From Cladocopium goreaui (lineage: Eukaryota > Sar > Dinophyceae > Suessiales > Symbiodiniaceae), in assembly GCA_947184155.2 (NCBI GenBank), contig CAMXCT020006752.1, forward strand, positions 1-64,000: a stretch of DNA of 64,000 nt, written 5' to 3'. Of this stretch, positions 58,401-64,000 are shown piece by piece. Every line of letters begins with the position of its first letter. The stretch's first letter is position 1. Position numbers and translations under genes: made by a program. Below the pieces are notes generated by a model. It had not been told where the DNA came from, made no database searches, and saw nothing but the letters and a program-made list of their open reading frames with translations.

Positions 58401-60237
58401 CATCATCAGGTTGGCAAGATTTGAAAAGGAACTTGTGCCAGAAGATGCCCTAGGTCTTGAAAGCCAGTTGATCAACGAGCTTGCTCTTTCCAGTACCTGG
58501 ACTTGTGATGCAGTTTGGAATTTCAGGATTACCGCCCATATCAATCTGCTTGAGCTTGAAGCTGTTGTACGTCTTGTGGGCCGTCTGATTGCCAAAGGTA
58601 TCAGCAAGCGTGTCGTCGTCCTGGTTGATTCTAATGTCATTAAATGTGCTGCTTCTAAAGGTCGGTCATCCTCACGTGCGCTGGCAAGGGCACTCGCGAA
58701 GCTGGCTGTTTTGTCGATTGCGGGTGGCCTCTACCTTGTCTTTGGGTTTTGTCCTACTCGTCTTAATCCTGCTGATGACCCGACCAGGGAAGTGGAGTTG
58801 CGGGGCTCTATCCCGGGCATGGACTTTGCCGCTTGGGACCGCTTGGATTTATATCGACTTGCCTCCCTTCCAAAGATGCGTCGTTGGGCCTCGAATTGGG
58901 TCAGGTTGGTCCTGTGTCTTTTGGGGCCGGCCGGCCTTGGTCTCACTGACCGTTCTGTCCATCGTGTTCCTCCTTTTCCCTATGGTTTGCATGTTGCTGC
59001 CTCTGCTCCTCCTGGCGTGAAAACCGTGCCTCCGTCCATGGATTTTGACTCGACATTGGGCTATCCAGGCGAAGGTCCTCCTCACCTCACTTGCTTTGGT
59101 CTGCCTTGGTCTCGGGCTTTGTTTCTTGTGATGTTTTGTTTTTTACGTCTCACTCATGGCGTACTGGTTCCACGAAACGCTGGAGATATACAACGACTGA
59201 GTTTACGAAACCAAAGACCTCCGCTTCCTGAAGGCAGACCTGTTCTGGGGATCACATCTCAGCTGAGGGTCTCGCATTTGGAGCAGTTCAAGTCTTGGCT
59301 TTTTTCTCTGGGTATTTCTTTGGATGATATGCTGGAGCAACATTTCACTCGCATTGACGAGCTTAACAAGAATCTAGTCAGGTATGGTCGTGCCCTGTAT
59401 GCTTCAGGAAGGCCTTACAACCATTTTGCTGAGACCATTAATGCTGTAGCATCACTGAAGCCGGTGGTGAGGAGGCAACTTCAAGAGGCGTGGAATCTAG
59501 CTTTCGCTTGGCAAAGAGATGAGCCCTCGGTACATCACATTGCAATGCCATGGCAGATTTTACTGGGAGCGATCTCGACATGCCTTTTTTGGGGGTGGCT
59601 GGATATGGCCGGAATGCTTGCCTTGTCGTGGGGTGCGTTGTTGAGGGTGGGCGAGTTCCTTCAAGCAACTCGTCGTGACTTGTTATTACCTGTGGACACC
59701 AATTACACTAACAAGTTCGCACTACTGGCTCTGCGAGAACCCAAGACAAGGTTTACAGCAGCGAGACACCAAAGCGCAAAATTGGACATTCCGGATCTTC
59801 TTCGAGTTGTTCACCTAGCATTTGCGCATTTGCAACCATGGCAAAAGCTTTGGTCAAAATCTGCTCAAACGCTGCGCTCTCGTTTTAGAGATCTACTCTG
59901 TGAACTTGGGATACAGTCTTTGCGGATGAATGGTAAAACTCTTGATTTGGGGTCTTTAAGGCCTGGTGGAGCAACTTGGATTTTACAGCAAACTGAAGAC
60001 AGTGAGTTCACAAGACGTCGTGGACGTTGGATAAATCAGAGAGTGATGGAAATTTACATTCAAGAAATTTCCTCTTTCCAGTACTTGTCAATTGTCCCTC
60101 ATAACTGCAGGATGAAGATCTATGCTTTGTGCGATTCTTTCTTGGCTACATTGGAGGGTGCTGAGACCTTTAAATCTGCTGAGATACCTTTGACAGTCTG
60201 GTTTCTCGTTTGGCAAGGTCAAGTTAACCGGAAGTGA
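55483..60237 (+). CDS. Pol: RT, RNase H with embedded C5-methyltransferase-like domain, tyrosine recombinase
   Basis: I place the start at ATG 55483, overlapping the ORF2 stop as ATGA; the frame is open upstream but there it shadows ORF2. 1584 residues. Zinc-ribbon-like cysteines CPIC...CKKC start at 37. RT motif A is CTDRTDFYHQ (394-403) and the catalytic LVIDDYF lies at 521-527. RNase H begins with ATDAS (D697) and resumes at HINLLELEAV (1019), VLVDS (D1049) and NPADDPTR (D1098). Between them, residues 767-960 carry FIEVFAGAATVTAH (C5-MTase motif I), VEPPCTTFS (motif IV, C828) and ENPW (882, motif VI position). A tyrosine recombinase closes the protein: LLRVGEF (R1388), SLRPGG (R1493), GRW (W1516), EIYIQ (Y1525). 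This would give reverse transcription, template removal, possible DNA methylation and integration in one chain. Recognised by motifs only. Confidence 0.85.
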   Translation: MSQDPGSGSVAEPKDVTGRPHKLIKGGLLNKSNLGSCPICKVQVCGEFPCKKCGFHPNTKVPGIHLSTDLDTLSFAKWCSFLTTSVLRTRTPFSIFLRATLHLERSMVASSSPAFPLPLPFPGVFAKMPPGLSAAKRRRCHFRRALHVLIMALNYWWSGSNFIPMEFLERAPSLCQQRIFRRLASLMLADGPRESFETLRSGRRFPQLVARLSELSDAVTKLGAGASAYDKTFAGHEVPLDNSRFEELEPYRSLNASRLKVVGEGLLDATPYLSPELCMAYRFPDALLMDRIPKAFEYSQKLDLVEEVVALAKVWDARGLLHIHDVDVQKCARHELVRVFNCLKNAQCDRQIGDRRGRNAVEMRIAGPSSNLPTGADLLDLVIDPKLETLSIICTDRTDFYHQSATSANRTIANTVGPRIPLDLLRDTEALKAFASAKNAKKPSRLVGGDGLGFSSRQSFTRCPDGFVMASFKSIFQGDHAGVEIATCAHEGILRSAGLLQDECRIEGSRPFRGQNICEGLVIDDYFAIAKVRHGLLVDPAVERFKSCKEVYASLGILGSDDNDVCGARKAKVIGASVDASPGCQDRGHVLIAAPAAKRYALSWITLQLCQLTHTTDALHLCVLGGWTSILLFRRPFMSLLQKAFHVVDVSTFVASNPKLVPLSRPVVTELVLLSILAPLCVSDIAVGFCDRLFATDASLAKGAIVSSEVSQQVIESLWRTCRSKGGYSKLLTPVQSLLSRCVDFEEIEQHADEVVKRPLAFRFDFIEVFAGAATVTAHMAAKGFSVGCPIDLSRDPELDMTKVHVLEWLLHLVMNQYVKAVMVEPPCTTFSIMRKPPLRSKLFPYGFDLMDPQTQIGTLLGYRAFQILKVGARCGITVVLENPWSSMIKNLPPWEELLGHPECELVRCDSCAYGSPHLKAFAFLCVWADTSFISLRCSGGHSHVPVQGALTKKSAIYVNDLAEALANVMESGIIRLARFEKELVPEDALGLESQLINELALSSTWTCDAVWNFRITAHINLLELEAVVRLVGRLIAKGISKRVVVLVDSNVIKCAASKGRSSSRALARALAKLAVLSIAGGLYLVFGFCPTRLNPADDPTREVELRGSIPGMDFAAWDRLDLYRLASLPKMRRWASNWVRLVLCLLGPAGLGLTDRSVHRVPPFPYGLHVAASAPPGVKTVPPSMDFDSTLGYPGEGPPHLTCFGLPWSRALFLVMFCFLRLTHGVLVPRNAGDIQRLSLRNQRPPLPEGRPVLGITSQLRVSHLEQFKSWLFSLGISLDDMLEQHFTRIDELNKNLVRYGRALYASGRPYNHFAETINAVASLKPVVRRQLQEAWNLAFAWQRDEPSVHHIAMPWQILLGAISTCLFWGWLDMAGMLALSWGALLRVGEFLQATRRDLLLPVDTNYTNKFALLALREPKTRFTAARHQSAKLDIPDLLRVVHLAFAHLQPWQKLWSKSAQTLRSRFRDLLCELGIQSLRMNGKTLDLGSLRPGGATWILQQTEDSEFTRRRGRWINQRVMEIYIQEISSFQYLSIVPHNCRMKIYALCDSFLATLEGAETFKSAEIPLTVWFLVWQGQVNRK

Positions 60238-60247
60238 TGGGAGAAGT

Positions 60248-60362
60248 GGGTGAAGTTCTTTCAGTGCTGGTCCTTTTATGACCCAGCCTTGTCTGAAAGT
60301 TGTGTACCTTTACTCACTGAGTGCAATCAGCAAGGAAAACATGCGCGGGAGCTTGAGACCTT
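60248..60362 (+). repeat. Terminal repeat B1
   Basis: 115 bp from GGGTGAAGTTCTTTCAGTGC to GAGACCTT; identical by eye to 60458-60572. It abuts A2. Confidence 0.95.
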
Positions 60363-60411
60363 GGCACATTAAGTTCGATTGCGACTGCCGTTAACTTGCT
60401 GCTCAAGTCAT
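60363..60411 (+). repeat. Terminal repeat A2
   Basis: 49-bp copy of A1, directly joined to B1. The B1/A2 junction corresponds to the expected circular-intermediate junction. Confidence 0.95.
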
Positions 60412-60457
60412 CCCACCCGGATACTTGGGCCCAACCCCTTTCACAGACCTGCCAAAC

Positions 60458-60572
60458 GGGTGAAGTTCTTTCAGTGCTGGTCCTTTTATGACCCAGCCTT
60501 GTCTGAAAGTTGTGTACCTTTACTCACTGAGTGCAATCAGCAAGGAAAACATGCGCGGGAGCTTGAGACCTT
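60458..60572 (+). repeat. Terminal repeat B2, right end of element
   Basis: Copy of B1, followed by a TATATATA run that resembles the left flank. Confidence 0.95.
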
Positions 60573-60590
60573 ATATATATATTAAATAAA

Positions 60591-60760
60591 GGAAGTTTGG
60601 AAGTCAAACTTCCGACAATATGGACAGATGAAAAGCAGAGATGGGCAGAGTCAGAGAAGAGAAGAGAAGAGAAGAAGAAAGAAAGAAGATCAAAGAGAAA
60701 GTCTCCGAAGAAAGAAGATCCAGGTGCCCGAAAAGCTAGGAAAGTCGTGAAAAGCTTTGT
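60591..60760. repeat. Dispersed repeat, copy of 33908-34060
   Basis: GGAAGTTTGGAAGTCAAACT is itself palindromic (GGAAGTTT...AAACTTCC). It is followed by GACAATATGGACAG and a GAGAAGA-rich tail, as at 33.9 kb. Confidence 0.7.
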
Positions 60761-60839
60761 TTTTCCACCTATGACATATTCGCACCATAACTAACCTGAA
60801 CAAAAGGAACACATGAAAAACTTATGAAAGCTGCTTCAC

Positions 60840-60945
60840 ACATACCTACATACATACATACATACCTACCTACATGCATGCGTGCATGCATACATACATA
60901 CATACATACATACAGAAATACATACATAAATACATAAATACATAA
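60840..60945. repeat. CATA microsatellite
   Basis: (CATA)n with CCTA and CATG variants. Confidence 0.95.
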
Positions 60946-60975
60946 TTGCACCTTACCAAAAAATACGCACGTCAT

Positions 60976-61016
60976 CACATGTCAATTACTTTAAATCTTA
61001 AAGTAATTGACATGTG
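60976..61016. repeat. Perfect 19-bp hairpin
   Basis: CACATGTCAATTACTTTAA, a 3-nt loop ATC, then its exact complement. Could be a foldback scar or a transcript hairpin; no neighbouring gene points to a role. Confidence 0.9.
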
Positions 61017-61318
61017 GTTAAATTTTAAACCCATTTTGGATTATTTTGAATCCGGTTCCTGAGGTTTTGCCTCAAAGTGAACCAGTTCAGCAAGATGAGG
61101 AGGAAGAGGAGGGAGTCATGGAAGTCTCGGAGGCGCGCAGGGATGACCGGGACTTTTGCCAACAGTCAAGGAAGTAAGAGGTAGTAGCAGGTAGTTGATT
61201 GCAATTGAAAATTCTTGATACTTCTTGGTTGTCCGTGGTGTAAAGCCAGTCGTCCAACTCCTATTGAAAGACATCCTTTTCCTTTTGGTGATGTCAAACA
61301 AACATACTTGCTCTTCCT

Positions 61319-62179
61319 GGCTTCGACTGGAGGGAAACGGGCCTGATGTGCATTTCTAAGCAGTGCTCAACCTAAGGGAGCAAGACTGAACACTCTTCCT
61401 TGACATTTTGGGAGTATGGACTGGGGCCTCACTGCCTCACTCGGTTCTTTTGTACTCTGCCTCTCACTTGAATTCATTTGACCTGTGCCTTGAGGAATCT
61501 GAAGGTGGACATGAAAGCTTTGACGGCAGTGACGCTGGATGGTAGGAACATGTACAAACATAATTTGAACTTTGCCTGTTCCAGCATGGCATGCTTGTGA
61601 TATATCAATATCATCTCAAAGAGATGAAAACACAGTAGAAAATCAAATTGTCAAATTAAGATCGGTTGTCCAGTTGTGCAATTTAGAAGCTGTGGGGTTT
61701 CAGTGGATGGTTGCAAAGATCGTTTACCAAGTTGTGGAATCAGTTCCAAGTCTTTGAGAGTTAACTCACGAACTAAAGCTGCCCATTTTTGGTAGGATTG
61801 GAGCAAGCACGACGATGAACCAGTGTTATGAGAGCGTGACAACTGTTGTTGGTCATGCTCGATTTTTGCACCGTTCGCTGCAAGGGGGTTGTGATTTTAC
61901 CTACTCTGCTTGAAAAAAAATCGCGACACCGTTACACAATGTGTCTGCTTCTGGCTGGCAGCCACTGATTGCCTGATTGCCTTGGTAACTTTGCACATGT
62001 ACGGCGCCAGCATCAGCTAGCATGAGCACCGTTAGCATCCGTTAGCGCTATCCAAGATGCAAAGTTGTGCTCTGGGAGGCTAAGGGAATCCACTTTGCAC
62101 AGCCCCGCAGCTTTGAGGCTGATATCAGCTGAGGAGTTCTATCTCGACTTGTTTTCTCGCGCCTTCTCTCCCGTCAACG
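61319..62179. repeat. Segmental duplication B, copy 2: upstream region
   Basis: Matches 46395-47259 with a few substitutions and small indels. Confidence 0.95.
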
Positions 62180-63697
62180 ATGCCACCGAAAGGGATGAGC
62201 TGGGCGGATCTGGTGAGAAAAAACGGATCCAGCAAGGGCAACGGTGGAGCCAAAGGTGATGCAAAAGGCAGATCCACAGAAAGTCTGCCTTCAAGTCCCG
62301 AAATGGGACCAGACAAAACAACGGCCCCGAGTGCAAGCAACGATCTCCAGTTTTCACGTGGGACTGTTGGCTCAAGCGGTGCTGGTAGTTCTGAAACAGC
62401 AATGCACAGGCCAGAGACCGAGCGTGCAGATGAATCCAAGGGACCTGCACACTGGAAAGAACCTGGTCACAGAAAAGGAAACAAAGGCTGGGCAAAAGGA
62501 TCAAAAGGGAAGCAGCCCACAAATCCTCGCGAAGTCCGGGTGCCCAAGACCTCAGGAAAAGGAAGCCCCCCTTCTAGTCCAGAGCCACAAGAAAGGGAGG
62601 AAGCCTGCGCACAAGAACCCGAGCCTGCGAATGCCCACCAAAGTGCTGGAGCGGAGGAGTCGCAGCCTTCCAGCAAGGCTTCAACTCCGAGGGAGGAGTC
62701 GGCGCATCCCAGTGGTTCCTGCAGTGCGAGGAGCTCAGAACTCCTGGAGAAGCAAGAGCCGGAGCCCGCAGAGCCAGAAGAGCCCACAGAGCGCGCAGAG
62801 CCAGCAGCGCCAGCAGAGCCGGCAGAGCGTGCAGAAGCAGCAGGGGAATCGAAAACAAAGACAGTCCTGACGGGCTGGGCGAAATTATTTGGAGGACCCA
62901 GTGCAGCAGACCCGGCTCCCAGAAAGGGAAGCAAGGGCTCTTCAAAAGGATCAAAAGGCAAGCAGCCCACAAATCCTCGCGAAGTCCAGGTGCCCAAGAC
63001 CTCAGGAAAAGGAAGCCCCCCTTCTAGTCCAGAGCCAGAAGCAAGGGAGGAAGCCTGCGCACAAGAACCTGAGCCTGCGAATGCCCACCAAAGTGCTGGA
63101 GCGGAGGAGTCGCAGCCTTCCAGCAAGGCTTCAACTCCGAGGGAGGAGTCGGCGCATCCCAGTGGTTCCTGCAGCGCGAGGAGCTCAGAACTCCTGGAGA
63201 AGCAAGAGCCGGAGCCCGCAGAGCCAGAAGAGCCCACAGAGCGCGCAGAGCCAGCAGCGCCAGCAGAGCCGGCAGAGCGTGCAGAAGCAGCAGGGGAATC
63301 GAAAACAAAGACAGTCCTGACGGGCTGGGCGAAATTATTTGGAGGACCCAGTGCAGCAGACCCGGCTCCCAGAAAGGGAAAGAAGGGCTCTTCAAAAGGA
63401 TCAAAAGGCAAGCAGCCCACAAATCCTCGCGAAGTCCAGGTGCCCAAGACCTCAGGAAAAGGAAGCCCCCCTTCTAGTCCAGAGCCACAAGAAAGGGAGG
63501 AAGCCTGCGCACAAGAACCCGAGCCTGCGAATGCCCACCAAAGTGCTGGAGCGGAGGAGTCGCAGCCTTCCAGCAAGGCTTCAACTCCGAGGGAGGAGTC
63601 GGCGCATCCCAGTGGTTCCTGCAGTGCGAGGAGCTCAGAACTGGAGAAGCAAGAGCTGGAGCCCGCAGAGCCAGTTGAGCCAGCAGAGCGCGCATAG
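62180..63697 (+). pseudogene. Repeat-protein gene, truncated second copy
   Basis: Same ATG context and N-terminus as the gene at 47260, with almost no changes for 500 residues. It carries fewer repeat units, and the last unit ends early: after EKQELEPAEPVEPAERA a TAG stops the frame at 63695-63697. The acidic C-terminus of copy 1 is missing, replaced by foldback-rich sequence. A small in-frame deletion (SSELEKQ for SSELLEKQ) is visible. Probably a pseudogene, although a shorter protein could still be made. Confidence 0.65.
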
Positions 63698-63719
63698 CCA
63701 GAAGCGCCAGCAGAAGAAT

Positions 63720-63872
63720 CCAGGGAAAGACAGTACTTACTGTCAGTACTGACTGTCAGTACTGTCTTTGCCTTGGATTCATCTGCCGGCGTTGCTAGCT
63801 CTGCACGCTCCCAAAAAGGGAAACAAAGGCACACCAATTTTTGAAGTGCCCTTGTTTCCCTTTTTGGGAGCG
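63720..63872. repeat. Two adjacent foldbacks after the truncated gene
   Basis: Inverted repeat 1: 63720-63736 with 63759-63776 (CCAGGGAAAGACAGTAC type), with internal AGTACTGACTGTCAGTACT. Inverted repeat 2: 63806-63832 with 63846-63872 (CGCTCCCAAAAAGGGAAACA type), nearly perfect over 27 bp. Neither is present in copy 1. Confidence 0.85.
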
Positions 63873-64000
63873 TAAAAGGAACCGGCCAAGAAGCCCGGGT
63901 GAAGGGGGCAGGAAAAGGAGGGCTTCCTTCAACTTTGGAGCCAGCGCCAAAGATCACGGAGGCAGCCAGTGCTTTGGCGGGGAAGCAGGAAACATTGGAG
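63873..64000. other. Repeat-protein-like sequence continuing past the foldbacks
   Basis: GGAACCGGCCAAGAAGCC and GGAGCCAGCGCC-type sequence has the same Pro/Glu/Lys codon style as the repeat gene, suggesting displaced gene fragments running off the window edge. Confidence 0.4.

Larger units (their letters stand above)
52867..60572 (+). mobile_element. Tyrosine-recombinase retroelement (Ngaro/PAT-like split direct repeats)
   Basis: A 49-bp repeat A lies at 52867-52915 (A1) and 60363-60411 (A2), and a 115-bp repeat B at 60248-60362 (B1) and 60458-60572 (B2). The order A1-ORFs-B1-A2-(46 bp)-B2 is the split-direct-repeat arrangement known from Ngaro, PAT and Kangaroo elements of the DIRS order. 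Four plus-strand ORFs lie between. The last ends 10 bp before B1 and encodes RT, RNase H and a tyrosine recombinase. TA-rich sequence flanks both ends, with no LTRs and no target duplication, as expected for recombinase-mediated integration. All ORFs are intact, so the copy may be young. Confidence 0.92.

Overview
The window looks like nuclear DNA of a dinoflagellate (Symbiodiniaceae or Polarella-like). The reasons are a gene-poor landscape full of tandem repeats, copia-type retroelements with a dinoflagellate-style FEWP domain, a tyrosine-recombinase retroelement, and a short TTTAGGG-type interstitial telomeric tract. The species is an inference. I found no bacterial operons, rRNA genes, functional tRNA genes or CRISPR arrays. 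Almost every recognisable protein belongs to a mobile element or a decayed gene.

Layout. 1-4.8 kb holds a 160-bp satellite, a foldback element and two related terminal-inverted-repeat elements. 4.8-16.5 kb holds an SF1-helicase-like coding fragment split by a 10.7-kb Ty1/copia element (5052-15773) with near-identical LTRs, a PBS, a polypurine tract and a perfect 5-bp target duplication; the helicase frame resumes after it. Two tRNA-derived SINEs on the minus strand (15.9 and 16.8 kb) have target duplications of 15 and 20 bp. 17.6-22.8 kb is a long, frame-shifted coding chain with a CCHC knuckle and an RNA 2'-phosphotransferase (Tpt1/KptA)-like region. 23.4-31.7 kb is mostly micro- and minisatellite, ending in about 20 copies of a 119-bp satellite. 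35.3-42.0 kb is a second, decayed copia lineage with an extra HAD-like ORF before gag.

Two segmental duplications shape the right half. A 1.8-kb block next to the 119-bp satellite occurs at 31.7 and 43.9 kb. A block of at least 2.4 kb carrying a disordered repeat-protein gene (450-bp in-frame units) occurs at 46.4 and 61.3 kb; its second copy ends in foldback sequence.

The most notable object is the tyrosine-recombinase retroelement at 52867-60572. It has split direct repeats in the order A1...B1-A2-B2. Its four ORFs appear chained by stop/start overlaps (ATGA, a 22-nt overlap, ATGA), beginning with a small membrane ORF. In its 1584-residue Pol, a C5-methyltransferase-like domain (FAGA, PPC and ENP motifs) lies between the first catalytic Asp and the Glu of RNase H, followed by a tyrosine recombinase. 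The pieces suggest reverse transcription, self-methylation or DNA binding, and recombinase-mediated integration from one polycistronic transcript; that working model is inference.
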